Shown: positions 7,253 through 15,707, counted from the stretch's first letter. The stretch: 46,078 nucleotides of DNA from DATDPY01 sp964395765 (GCA_964395765.1 CAYNCU010000005.1:1-46078); one strand, 5' to 3'. Made by a program: numbers and translations. The notes: generated by a model from the sequence alone, not told the origin.

Positions 7253-9736
7253 ATGGATGAGAAAAAGAAGTTTTATTTAAATAAGGTCGATTTGCGCGAG
7301 TTGAAAGAAGATGAATCCGGAGAGTTTGTTCAACTTATTCCCCCGGCCCTTGATGAAAATAATAAAAGCCTTTCGTTCAAGAGTGAATTGCCGATTCTTC
7401 CCATAAAAAATACGGTATTATTTCCCGGAGTGGTTATTCCTATTACCGTGAGCAGGAAGAAATCGATTAAACTGGTACAAAAAGCTTATAAAGATGACCG
7501 CACCATCGGCGTGGTCGCGCAAAAGAACACCAAGGTAGAAGATCCATTGGGGAAAGATCTTTTCGAAATCGGTACGCTTGCAAAGATCCTTAAGATGCTG
7601 GTTTTGCCCGATGGTAACACGACCATAATAATTCAGGGACAACAGCGATTTCACATCGATGAAATAATAAATGTAGAACCTTACATTACCGCCAAAGTAA
7701 CCGGGATGAATGAAGATTTTCCCAATGCCAATAAAAAAGAAACCAAGGCGATCATTGCAACCATCAAGGATACGGCTTTCAAAATCATGAATCTCAATCC
7801 CGAGATACCTCAGGAAGCACAGATTGCCCTGGATAATATTGATAACCCGGTATTCCTGACACATTTTCTTTCATCCAATATTAATGCCGAGGTCAATGAT
7901 AAACAAAAACTGCTTGAGATCAACAATGGTTTGAAGCGGGCTAATCTTTTACTGGAATATCTCACCAAGGATCTGCAAATGCTCGAACTGAGAAACGAAA
8001 TCCAGAAAAAAGTTAATTCTGATATCGATCAACAACAAAGGGATTACTACATCAGGCAACAGATAAAAGTATTGCAGGATGAACTGGGTTATGAAGGTCC
8101 GGACCAGGAAATGGAAGACATGCGGATGAAGGCGGATAAAAAGAACTGGGCACCGGCAGTTAAACTGCATTTTAATAAAGAACTGGAAAAAATTCAACGG
8201 ATGAATCCGGCGGCTGCAGAATTCCCTGTCGCGATGAACTATGTTGAATTCCTGGTTGACCTTCCCTGGAATGATATAACCCGGGATGACTTCGACCTGA
8301 TCCGCGCCAGGAAGATCCTGAACCATGATCATTACGGCCTTGAGAAAGTAAAAGAAAGGATCCTTGAATACCTGGCGGTGCTAAAATTAAAACAAGACAT
8401 TAAGGGACCCATTCTGTGCCTGTATGGCCCTCCGGGAGTCGGAAAAACCTCGCTGGGGAAATCCATAGCCAAGGCGCTGAAAAGAAAATATGTCAGGATA
8501 TCATTGGGAGGGCTGCACGATGAGGCAGAAATCCGGGGGCACAGAAAAACCTACGTGGGGGCTATGCCCGGGAAAATCCTTCAGAACATTAAAAAGGTAA
8601 AATATTCCAACCCCGTGTTCGTCCTCGATGAAATTGATAAGGTCAGTTCCGATTTCAGGGGAGACCCGGCGTCGGCATTGCTGGAAGTGCTGGATCCTGA
8701 ACAGAACAATACCTTTGTCGATAATTACCTTGAAATTGAATACGACCTTTCCAAAGTTTTGTTTATTGCCACCGCCAATACCCTTGAAACAATCCATCCC
8801 GCCCTTCGGGACAGGATGGAAGTCATAGAAATTAACGGCTATACCCTTGAAGAAAAACTGGCAATCGCCAAAAGACATCTAATTCCAAAGCAACGCAGGG
8901 AACACGGCTTGAAAACCTCGGATGTTAATTTCAGCGATACTGCCGTTACCAAGATCATTGAAAGTTATACGAAGGAATCGGGTGTCAGAAACCTGGATCG
9001 CGAAATCGGATCAGTCATGCGCAACATCGCAAAAACCATTGCCATGAAGGAACGGAGAAATTCGAATATTACCCCGGCCAGGGTTGAGAAAATACTTGGA
9101 CCCGCCATATATGATAAGGAGCTTTACCAGAACAGTAATATGGCCGGCGTTGTAATCGGTCTTGCCTGGACCCAGTATGGCGGTGAAATCCTTTTTGTGG
9201 AATCGAATCTCAGCAAAGGAAAAGGTAAACTTACTTTGAGCGGCCAGCTTGGTGATGTGATGAAGGAATCGGCCATGGCGGCTCTTTCCTACCTGAAATC
9301 CCATGCCGAGAAACTCGGGATCGATTACAGGGTATTTGAACAGTATGACCTTCATATTCATGTGCCTGCCGGTGCGGTTCCCAAAGACGGCCCTTCGGCC
9401 GGTATTACTATTTTTACGTCGCTGGCATCAGCGTTCACCCAACGTAAAGTCAAGGAAAAGCTGGCCATGACCGGCGAAATAACCCTCCGCGGGAAAGTAT
9501 TGCCAGTCGGGGGCATTAAAGAAAAGATCCTGGCGGCGAAACGTTCAGGGATCCGTGAAATAATACTTTGTAAAGCCAACCGCAAGGATATCCTGGAAAT
9601 TAATAAATCCTATATTTCCGACCTCACCATCCATTATGTGGAAAACGCGGAGGAAGTTGTCCGCCTGGCATTGCTGAATGAAAAAGTTAAAAACCCGAGA
9701 GATTTCAAACTCGAGGAAAAAACGGTTGAATCTTAA
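7253..9736 (+). CDS. lon: ATP-dependent protease Lon
   Basis: An 827-residue Lon protease, a cytoplasmic AAA+ hexamer that degrades misfolded and regulatory proteins. The order is an N-terminal LAN domain (about 48-250, opening LPILPIKNTVLFPGVV), a helical middle, and an AAA+ module with Walker A GPPGVGKTS near residue 391 and Walker B PVFVLDEIDK near 455. The C-terminal protease domain has the Ser-Lys dyad, Ser715 in PKDGPSAGI and Lys about 758 in VGGIKEK. Length and motifs are normal. The end of lon overlaps the open frame of porQ; whether the genes truly overlap depends on the porQ start. lon leads the lon-porQ-hslU run. The 185-bp divergent gap to the PorE-like gene shows no perfect TAnnTTTG box. 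Confidence 0.98.
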   Translation: MDEKKKFYLNKVDLRELKEDESGEFVQLIPPALDENNKSLSFKSELPILPIKNTVLFPGVVIPITVSRKKSIKLVQKAYKDDRTIGVVAQKNTKVEDPLGKDLFEIGTLAKILKMLVLPDGNTTIIIQGQQRFHIDEIINVEPYITAKVTGMNEDFPNANKKETKAIIATIKDTAFKIMNLNPEIPQEAQIALDNIDNPVFLTHFLSSNINAEVNDKQKLLEINNGLKRANLLLEYLTKDLQMLELRNEIQKKVNSDIDQQQRDYYIRQQIKVLQDELGYEGPDQEMEDMRMKADKKNWAPAVKLHFNKELEKIQRMNPAAAEFPVAMNYVEFLVDLPWNDITRDDFDLIRARKILNHDHYGLEKVKERILEYLAVLKLKQDIKGPILCLYGPPGVGKTSLGKSIAKALKRKYVRISLGGLHDEAEIRGHRKTYVGAMPGKILQNIKKVKYSNPVFVLDEIDKVSSDFRGDPASALLEVLDPEQNNTFVDNYLEIEYDLSKVLFIATANTLETIHPALRDRMEVIEINGYTLEEKLAIAKRHLIPKQRREHGLKTSDVNFSDTAVTKIIESYTKESGVRNLDREIGSVMRNIAKTIAMKERRNSNITPARVEKILGPAIYDKELYQNSNMAGVVIGLAWTQYGGEILFVESNLSKGKGKLTLSGQLGDVMKESAMAALSYLKSHAEKLGIDYRVFEQYDLHIHVPAGAVPKDGPSAGITIFTSLASAFTQRKVKEKLAMTGEITLRGKVLPVGGIKEKILAAKRSGIREIILCKANRKDILEINKSYISDLTIHYVENAEEVVRLALLNEKVKNPRDFKLEEKTVES

Positions 9737-10760
9737 AAATGAAATAACAGGTAAGGTGATTATATCCCTGATTTATGTGCTTGTGGGAAATGAACTGCAG
9801 GCACAGTCAGGGGAAGATCATTCTTTTTCCTTTCTTGACGTTCCCCAAAGCCCGAGAGTGACCGGGCTGGGAGGTACCAACATAACCCTGTCGGATGTGA
9901 ATATGTTTATGTCTAATCCTGCAACTCTCGACAGTAGCCTGAGCAGCCAGGTCGCTTTTAATCACTATTTTTACTATTCAGATATACAGTATAACTCGCT
10001 TGCACTTGTACAACAGTTTGGCAAAACAGGGACCTGGGGCCTCGGCCTGCAGGAAGTTGGTTACGGGACGATTGATACCTATGACCCTTCGGGAAATTCA
10101 TTGGGTAAAAGTCGTGCCGGCGAATATGCTTTAATAATAGGTGACGGCCTTAGAAAAGGAAATTTCACGGTCGGCGCTAATCTTAAATTTGCCTCCTCCG
10201 AAATAACCTCTTATCGCGCCTCCGCAGTCATGACTGATCTTGGTATTTTATTTAAACACCCGCATCAAGACCTTTCCCTGGGATTTACCATTCACAATCT
10301 CGGCTGGGTGATCAGTGATTATACGGAAAGCAGTAATTCTACACTTCCTTTCGATGTCAGGATGGGCATATCCTATAAACCGAAGCATATGCCGTTTCGA
10401 TTCAGCATGACCTTGCAGAAACTTACCCAGGGTAATATCCTTTATGACAACAGTCTGCTTTACAATAATCAGGATAAAGCGGGGAAATTTGATAAGATAT
10501 TCAGCCACGTGGTGCTGGCTACCGAACTCCTGATCAATAAAAACCTGAGTTTTTTCGGAGGCTATAATCATTTGATTCGCAAGGAACTCAGTCTTCAGCA
10601 GGTGTCGGGAGGGGCTGGTTTTTCGTATGGATTGTTGTTAAGTATTAAAGCCTTTTCGCTGAGTTATGCGGCGGCCTATTACCATGTGACCGGCGGAACC
10701 CACCATGTGGGTTTATCGGTTAATTTATCATCATTGTATAAAAGAATAATAATAAAATGA
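9726..10760 (+). CDS. porQ: PorQ-like type IX secretion outer-membrane protein
   Basis: A secreted beta-barrel protein of the PorV/PorQ/FadL-like group. The mature N-terminus (HSFSFLDVPQSPRVTGLGG, then MFMSNPATLD) matches the PorQ pattern, and the remainder alternates strands to the C-terminus. In P. gingivalis PorQ belongs to the T9SS attachment complex. The start is uncertain. The longest frame begins with ATG at 9678 inside lon and gives 360 residues with a very long basic N-region. TTG at 9726, preceded by GAGG, gives 344 residues and a normal signal peptide ending NELQAQ; I prefer it. Either start overlaps lon. The stop overlaps the hslU start by 4 nt (ATGA), so translation is coupled to hslU. 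No barrel protein with known enzymatic activity fits better. Confidence 0.82.
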   Translation: MNLKNEITGKVIISLIYVLVGNELQAQSGEDHSFSFLDVPQSPRVTGLGGTNITLSDVNMFMSNPATLDSSLSSQVAFNHYFYYSDIQYNSLALVQQFGKTGTWGLGLQEVGYGTIDTYDPSGNSLGKSRAGEYALIIGDGLRKGNFTVGANLKFASSEITSYRASAVMTDLGILFKHPHQDLSLGFTIHNLGWVISDYTESSNSTLPFDVRMGISYKPKHMPFRFSMTLQKLTQGNILYDNSLLYNNQDKAGKFDKIFSHVVLATELLINKNLSFFGGYNHLIRKELSLQQVSGGAGFSYGLLLSIKAFSLSYAAAYYHVTGGTHHVGLSVNLSSLYKRIIIK

Positions 10761-12163
10761 ACAGATTGCTCGGTAAAGAAAAATATCTTACTCCCAGAGA
10801 AATTGTATCAGAACTTGATAAATATATTATTGGTCAGGATGATGCGAAACGTCATGTGGCTATTGCCTTAAGGAACCGATGGAGACGAATGCATGCCGAC
10901 CCGGAAATGCAGGGTGAAATAATTCCTAATAATATCCTTATGATCGGTGCCACCGGCGTGGGCAAAACCGAAATTGCACGAAGACTTGCCAAAATTGCCG
11001 ATGCTCCCTTTACCAAGGTAGAAGCATCGAAATTTACTGAAGTCGGTTATGTGGGACGGGATGTTGAAAGCATGATCAGGGATTTGGTAGAACAATCGGT
11101 CAATATGGTGAAAGCAAAAAAGAAGGAGGAAGTAAGAGACAAAGCTGCACAGATCGTGGAAGATATTATTCTCGACATCCTTATCCCTCCCATGCGTCCG
11201 GCTACCGTTAAACCGCAGGACAATCAGCAAACACAAACCATGGAAATTCCTTCGGATGATTATGAATTAAATGAAAAAACACGGGAAAAATTCAGGGAAA
11301 AACTGAGAAGAGGGGAACTGGATGAACGTAAGATTGAAATTAACGTAAAACAACCTGCTTCTGCCGGTATAGGCATGATCGGTGGAGGTATGATGGACGA
11401 AGGTTCCATGATCAACCTGCAGGAAATGATCGGGAATATGCTCCCCAAACGGAATAAAAAAAGAAAAGTATCGATTGGAGAAGCCAGGCGGTTATTGATG
11501 GAGGATGAATCTTCCAGGCTAATCGATATGGATGAAGTAAAGGAAGAAGCCATCCATAAAGCCGAAAACCTGGGTATTATATTTATTGACGAAATTGATA
11601 AAGTTGTTTCCACAGGAAGAAGAGGGGGAGGTCCGGATGTAAGCAGAGAAGGAGTACAACGAGACCTGCTCCCCATTGTTGAGGGAAGTGCCGTCAATAC
11701 AAAGTATGGAATGGTCAACACCGATCATATGCTATTTATTGCGGCAGGCGCTTTTCACATATCCAAACCGGCAGACCTCATCCCTGAATTGCAGGGACGT
11801 TTCCCAATTCGTGTGGAGTTGAATAACCTGACCCGTGAAGATTTTCACAGGATTTTGAAAGAACCTAAAAATGCATTGACCAAACAGTATGAGGCCTTAC
11901 TCGCTTCGGAAGAAATTGAACTTCAATTCGCCGACGATTCGTTATCCGAAATTGCTGAAACGGCTTTCGTGATCAATGAAAATGTAGAGAATATCGGGGC
12001 CCGGAGACTTCATACTGTAATGAGCAAATTGCTTGATGAGATTATGTTCGACGTTCCCGATAAAATAGGACCTAATGCTAAAATCATAATCACCAAAGAA
12101 TTGGTCCAGGAAAAACTAAGCAGTTTCGTAAAGAATAAAGACCTGAGCCAGTATATTTTGTGA
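10757..12163 (+). CDS. hslU: HslU, ATPase subunit of the HslUV protease
   Basis: A 468-residue AAA+ unfoldase. HslU hexamers feed unfolded proteins into the HslV peptidase in the cytoplasm. Walker A GATGVGKT is at residues 64-71, followed by KVEASKFTEVGYVGRDVE, which is diagnostic for HslU rather than ClpX. The inserted I-domain covers about 110-245, Walker B IIFIDEIDK is near 273, and the C-terminal tail ends in SQYIL, which in the family docks into HslV. The gene starts within the porQ stop (ATGA). No hslV is next to it, unlike the usual hslV-hslU pair, so the peptidase must be encoded elsewhere. The Gly/Met-rich stretch near 205-220 lies in the I-domain. Confidence 0.97.
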   Translation: MNRLLGKEKYLTPREIVSELDKYIIGQDDAKRHVAIALRNRWRRMHADPEMQGEIIPNNILMIGATGVGKTEIARRLAKIADAPFTKVEASKFTEVGYVGRDVESMIRDLVEQSVNMVKAKKKEEVRDKAAQIVEDIILDILIPPMRPATVKPQDNQQTQTMEIPSDDYELNEKTREKFREKLRRGELDERKIEINVKQPASAGIGMIGGGMMDEGSMINLQEMIGNMLPKRNKKRKVSIGEARRLLMEDESSRLIDMDEVKEEAIHKAENLGIIFIDEIDKVVSTGRRGGGPDVSREGVQRDLLPIVEGSAVNTKYGMVNTDHMLFIAAGAFHISKPADLIPELQGRFPIRVELNNLTREDFHRILKEPKNALTKQYEALLASEEIELQFADDSLSEIAETAFVINENVENIGARRLHTVMSKLLDEIMFDVPDKIGPNAKIIITKELVQEKLSSFVKNKDLSQYIL

Positions 12164-12231
12164 TAGTTCCATTTGGTTGAACGGATTGAAAGAGGAAACT
12201 GGGAGAAGGGGAGAAGCTATTAAGCGGACCG

Positions 12232-12267
12232 ACTCAATTAACTCAATTAACTTAATCAACTTAATTT
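12232..12267. repeat. 9-nt tandem repeat, four units
   Basis: Four consecutive 9-nt units read ACTCAATTA, ACTCAATTA, ACTTAATCA and ACTTAATTT. They fill part of the 118-bp gap between the converging hslU and sixA genes. A spurious frame translates them as Ser-Ile-Asn/Leu-Ile-Asn repeats. A shorter related stretch lies near 5004-5018. Confidence 0.75.
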
Positions 12268-12281
12268 ACCTGACCCCAAAA

Positions 12282-12788
12282 TCAGATCGGGGAAGAAGGA
12301 GATTTTTTCGGATAATCAAAAAATACCAGTTTGCCTTTATTATAATCAATTTGTTGCCATTCATTGATTTCGAAATGAATGGATACGATACCACAGGTGG
12401 GAATATTATGAATTTGCACACCGCAGAGCGCATTGGAAAACTCCGTAATGCCCGGATTATGACCAAAGACCATCACCGAAGGGTAGTGATCTGATATATT
12501 TTTTAATAACTCAAGATATTGATCTGGTTCCCCTTCATAAATTTCTTCTTCTATTTTTATTTTTTCTTTGGGGTATTCTATTTTTTTAGCAATTTTTTTG
12601 GCGGTGGCCCGTGCCCTTTTGGCCGGGCTGCTGATAAGCAGGTCTGGCTGAATATTTTGCCTTTTAAGTCTTTCCCCCATTTCCGGCGCATCTTTTTTAC
12701 CTCTTTTGTTCAAAGGACGGTCAATATCGGCTAATGTCTCATCATCCCAGCTTGATTTCGCGTGTCTTACTAAATACAGAACCTTCAT
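12282..12788 (-). CDS. sixA: SixA-type histidine phosphatase
   Basis: A 168-residue cytoplasmic member of the histidine phosphatase (phosphoglycerate mutase-like) superfamily. The catalytic LVRHAKSSW is at residues 6-14, where His8 takes the phosphate. DLLISSPAKRARATA is near 50-64 and the second catalytic motif FGHNPGITEF is near 112-121. The DxDRPLNxRG spacing is that of the SixA branch, whose E. coli member dephosphorylates phosphohistidine on Hpt or PTS proteins. The Bacteroidota substrate is unknown, so the symbol is by family only. It converges with hslU across a repeat-filled gap and diverges from the thioredoxin lipoprotein. The last ten residues (KKSPSSPI) are unstructured. Confidence 0.85.
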   Translation of the reverse strand: MKVLYLVRHAKSSWDDETLADIDRPLNKRGKKDAPEMGERLKRQNIQPDLLISSPAKRARATAKKIAKKIEYPKEKIKIEEEIYEGEPDQYLELLKNISDHYPSVMVFGHNPGITEFSNALCGVQIHNIPTCGIVSIHFEINEWQQIDYNKGKLVFFDYPKKSPSSPI

Positions 12789-12881
12789 AATGATAACAAT
12801 TCAAATCATTTTATTCCCGGCCCAATTTAACCATAGATACTAACATGATCGGTGATTTATAAGGATTTATTAAAAGAATTA

Positions 12882-12912
12882 TTGATAATATGATAACATT
12901 ATCATATGTTTG
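12882..12912 (+). promoter_or_regulatory. Promoter of the thioredoxin-like lipoprotein gene
   Basis: TATGTTTG at 12905-12912 is a perfect -7 box and TTG at 12882-12884 is a -33 element, 20 nt apart, which is the spacing expected in Bacteroidota. Transcription would begin near 12917. This rules out the upstream ATG at 12890 and supports the GTG start at 12941. Confidence 0.6.
12888..12907. promoter_or_regulatory. Perfect 20-nt palindrome in promoter spacer, candidate operator
   Basis: ATATGATAA and TTATCATAT form perfect 9-nt arms around a 2-nt centre (CA). The palindrome fills the spacer between the -33 and -7 elements and overlaps the first bases of the -7 box. This is the position of a classic repressor site for a dimeric regulator. 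The AT-rich composition makes chance palindromes less rare, so the regulator is an inference. Confidence 0.5.
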
Positions 12913-12940
12913 TACGTATAAACATAAGTGGTCAATTAAC

Positions 12941-13432
12941 GTGAAAAGAATTGTTATCCGGGCCTTTTTCATTACGTTTGTAATTCTGGTAGGGGGGTGT
13001 GGTTCTACCGGAAGGAATGAAAAAGCCGGCGAATTAAGTAGTAAAATTAAAAATGATAAAATGATGGAACATCTCACGAAAGAATCCTTTTTAAAGAAAG
13101 TATTTAACTTCGAACAGAATAAAGATTGGAAATATGAGGGGGATTTACCCTGCCTTATTGACTTTTATGCCGATTGGTGCGGGCCGTGTAAAATGGTAGC
13201 TCCTGTGCTTGAAGAATTGGCAAAGGAATATGAGGGGAAGATCCTTATTTACAAGGTGGATACGGAAGCCGAACCCGAGTTGGCTGGCGCCTTCGGGATC
13301 CGGAGCATTCCTTCCTTATTGTTCTGTCCGATGGACAGTCAGCCGCAGATGGCAATGGGAGCTTTGCCAAAGTCTACCCTGAAGAAAGCGATTGACGAAG
13401 TTCTTCTTGCTTCCAAGATTGAGGTAAAATAA
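12941..13432 (+). CDS. Thioredoxin-fold lipoprotein
   Basis: From the GTG at 12941 the product is 163 residues. It begins with a lipoprotein signal peptide ending in the lipobox VGGC (Cys20), so it should be anchored in the envelope. A linker to about residue 60 leads into a thioredoxin domain with ADWCGPCKM (Cys80 and Cys83) and the cis-proline loop RSIPSLLF near 125. The WCGPC motif is that of reducing thioredoxins, suggesting it keeps periplasmic cysteines reduced or feeds a reductase. An ATG at 12890 would add 17 residues but lies within the promoter. A methionine pair near residue 42 could start a shorter cytosolic thioredoxin, which I consider less likely because of the clear lipobox. 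The partner reductase is not in the window. Confidence 0.85.
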   Translation: MKRIVIRAFFITFVILVGGCGSTGRNEKAGELSSKIKNDKMMEHLTKESFLKKVFNFEQNKDWKYEGDLPCLIDFYADWCGPCKMVAPVLEELAKEYEGKILIYKVDTEAEPELAGAFGIRSIPSLLFCPMDSQPQMAMGALPKSTLKKAIDEVLLASKIEVK

Positions 13433-13452
13433 TTTCTAAAGTTAAGATATTG

Positions 13453-13484
13453 AAAGCCGCCGGGAATTTCCCTGCGGTTTTTTT
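13453..13484 (+). terminator. Rho-independent terminator after the thioredoxin lipoprotein
   Basis: A 9-bp stem with one mismatch (CCGCCGGGA and TCCCTGCGG, loop ATT) at 13457-13477 is followed directly by seven T. It ends at the last codon of the converging cstA gene and may stop transcription from both sides. Confidence 0.85.
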
Positions 13485-15126
13485 ATGTTGTTGCCACTTT
13501 ATTTTCAAATGTATTTCTTAAAAGCGTTCTTCCTGCCTCAATGACGAGGATTATCGACAGGATCAGCAGTATAATGCCGATGATTCCAATCATCGTCAGA
13601 CCAAACTGAAAGACCAATTCGGTCAATGCCCAAATAGTCATTACCAGCATAAATATCATCGGGATTCCCACAAACCATGGTTTTTTGCCTTTTTTCTGAA
13701 GCCAGACAAAAACGACCATCAGGGCAAGGCCTGCCATTAACTGATTGGTTGCTCCGAAAACAGGCCATATCGCTTTCCATGCCGGGATGATATTCCCTGC
13801 TCCATCATGCAAGGTCAGGAAATCGAAAACAACAGGCAGGAAAATGGTAGCTACTGTTGCGATGATTCGGGAGGATTTGCCGTTGAAATTAAAAAATTCC
13901 TCAAAAATATATCTACCTAAACGAGTAGAGGTGTCAAGCGTAGTCAAAAGAAATGTTGAGACGGCTAATATCCCGAAGGATTTACCAATCCGGTAGGGCA
14001 GGCCGAACACGGAAAGAAAATTTCCCAACCCGTTTCCGTAAATATCAAGCGGATTAGATTTTACTATATCATTTCCGGAAGCGACCATAACGACCGTCAG
14101 TAATGATATCACCGCCACAACCCCTTCTAATAACATCGCACCGTAGGCGATAGGGCGGGCGTGGGATTCCTTATCCAGCTGTTTTGAAGTTGTTCCTGAA
14201 GCGACCAGGCAATGGAATCCCGAACAGGCGCCGCAGGCTACCGTGATAAATAAAATAGGAAAGAGGGACCCGAGATGCACATCAGACCAGCCGGTAAACA
14301 CTGGATATTTAATGCTGAATCCACCGATTATTATCCCGATAAGCGCCCCGATCACCGAACCATACAACAAAAACGAAGAGAGATAATCCCGCGGCTGAAG
14401 CAATACCCATACCGGGGTAATGCTGGCCACAAAACAGTAGGCCAGCAGTATTAAGCTCCATGTTCTGCCTACCTGCCCCATAATGGGAGGCAATAGGTGG
14501 TTATTGAATGGGAAAAGATCCCCGAAATAAATACCGGCAAATACGAGCGGAACGAAAATAAACGTAGCAATTTTCAGGCTGACTCCCATCCGATAAATGA
14601 AAAGGCCGAAAATAACAGCAAGAAAAATATATAATATGGAAGAGGTGGCAACCTCGGGATTCGAGGTAAAACCGGTTGCCGTCAGGTCAACAAATACAAC
14701 AAGGATATATACCAGGGCGAGCCAGACGAATACGAGGAATAATTTATACGATAATGGTGTCATATATAATTTGGCAATTTCGCCTACGGAACGGGCTTTG
14801 TGCCGGATGGATGCCATAAGGGATGAATAATCGTGAACTCCACCGAAAAATATTGAACCTATTACGATCCATAGTAACGCCGGTAGCCAGCCGAAAGCAA
14901 TGGCTGCGATGATGGGCCCGACAATAGGTCCTGCCCCGGCGATGGAACTGAAATGATGCCCCAGTAAAACGGCAGGTTTGGTAGGCACCCGGTCCACTCC
15001 GTCATATTCGGTGTGGCTGGGTGTAGGGTTTTCCTTTTTTATATCGAATTTCCTGTCTAGAAATTTTCCATATATAAAATAAGCAAGGATGAAAAGTACC
15101 AGGGAAATGACAAATATACTTACCAT
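13483..15126 (-). CDS. cstA: CstA-family carbon starvation protein / peptide or pyruvate transporter
   Basis: A 547-residue polytopic inner-membrane protein with about 14-16 hydrophobic segments. The family signature LLGHHFSSIAGAGPIVGPIIAA is near residues 54-75, and HCLVASGTTSKQLDKESHARPIAYGAMLLEG is in the middle. E. coli CstA is induced by carbon starvation and takes up peptides; its relative BtsT takes up pyruvate. The substrate here cannot be read from sequence. It is shorter than E. coli CstA (about 700 residues), matching the compact form common in Bacteroidota and Firmicutes. It shares a terminator region with the thioredoxin gene at its 3' end. Upstream is only the decayed DUF1080 gene, so it is probably transcribed alone. 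Confidence 0.92.
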   Translation of the reverse strand: MVSIFVISLVLFILAYFIYGKFLDRKFDIKKENPTPSHTEYDGVDRVPTKPAVLLGHHFSSIAGAGPIVGPIIAAIAFGWLPALLWIVIGSIFFGGVHDYSSLMASIRHKARSVGEIAKLYMTPLSYKLFLVFVWLALVYILVVFVDLTATGFTSNPEVATSSILYIFLAVIFGLFIYRMGVSLKIATFIFVPLVFAGIYFGDLFPFNNHLLPPIMGQVGRTWSLILLAYCFVASITPVWVLLQPRDYLSSFLLYGSVIGALIGIIIGGFSIKYPVFTGWSDVHLGSLFPILFITVACGACSGFHCLVASGTTSKQLDKESHARPIAYGAMLLEGVVAVISLLTVVMVASGNDIVKSNPLDIYGNGLGNFLSVFGLPYRIGKSFGILAVSTFLLTTLDTSTRLGRYIFEEFFNFNGKSSRIIATVATIFLPVVFDFLTLHDGAGNIIPAWKAIWPVFGATNQLMAGLALMVVFVWLQKKGKKPWFVGIPMIFMLVMTIWALTELVFQFGLTMIGIIGIILLILSIILVIEAGRTLLRNTFENKVATT

Positions 15127-15251
15127 AGTAGGTAATGATTTTATTTGAAATTTATGAATTACGGGTATACAAATTATATATATTCATTATTTATTCAAAG
15201 CCATAATTCATTTATCCATTTGAAATGAAATATTTATTCGATCATGAAAAT

Positions 15252-15614
15252 TTCAGGTATTTCAGCATTGTTGACTTTGTTTATAACAACTCTTCTTATT
15301 CCCAGGGCCAGGCGGGGAGTATTTTTAAACCGGCCATCCCGCTTGTTAGTTCTTTTCTCGGTCCGGTCAGTGGCTGTCGTATGAAGTCATTTATCCGGCC
15401 CTGTAATTTGCTGACGACGGAAAGCTCATCAACACTACTTATGTTACTATCTTTCAGAATGGCGTTTATGTTAAAAATCATTTCCGGGTCAAAGACGGCC
15501 CAGCATGTATCAGGTTGCCGAAAAATGAAAAACACGGCGATCTCCCGATTTTACTTCAGGATTACGGAGTTCCCCGTGAGTTGCAAAAACATCCGGGTAC
15601 GGAGTGGTAAGTCG
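15252..15614 (+). pseudogene. Decayed 3-keto-disaccharide hydrolase-family (DUF1080) gene
   Basis: Three stretches in two frames align in order with the C-terminal half of the DUF1080 / 3-keto-disaccharide hydrolase family, a secreted jelly-roll group. Frame A from about 15255 gives RYFSIVDF.YNNSSYSQGQAGSIFKPAIPLV. After a shift near 15363, frame B gives GQWLSYEVIYPAL, a TAA stop at 15404-15406, then FADDGKLI, TIFQNGVYVKNHF, IRLPKNEKHGDLPILLQD. After a second shift near 15567, frame A resumes with PVSCKNIRVRSGK, the usual NIWVR ending. The family pattern (YNN..Y.NGQAGSIYK, GEWQSYDII, F..DGKLI, VFHNGV, HGDLPI.LQDHGNPV.YRNIWVR) is from memory. No N-terminal half or signal peptide is seen upstream. 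Two frameshifts, a stop and truncation mark a dead gene. No intact frame here should be annotated as a protein. Confidence 0.75.
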
Positions 15615-15707
15615 AAATATCCAGAGCGTCAGTTCGGGCACGTTCATTGATAAGGATCATGCCCGTTAATTTTTAACGGCAAAAGGAGTTTTTCGAAGAT
15701 TTGAAAA

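Noticed and set aside
12177..12494. 105-residue plus-strand frame
   Set aside because: Mostly 9-nt repeat and antisense of sixA, with low-complexity Ile/Asn/Leu translation.
12811..13077. 88-residue minus-strand frame opposite the thioredoxin lipoprotein
   Set aside because: Antisense shadow of a gene with a clear lipobox and thioredoxin motif.
15225..15650. 141-residue open frame taken as an intact gene
   Set aside because: Only its first and last parts match DUF1080; the middle is out of frame with the family. It is part of a pseudogene.
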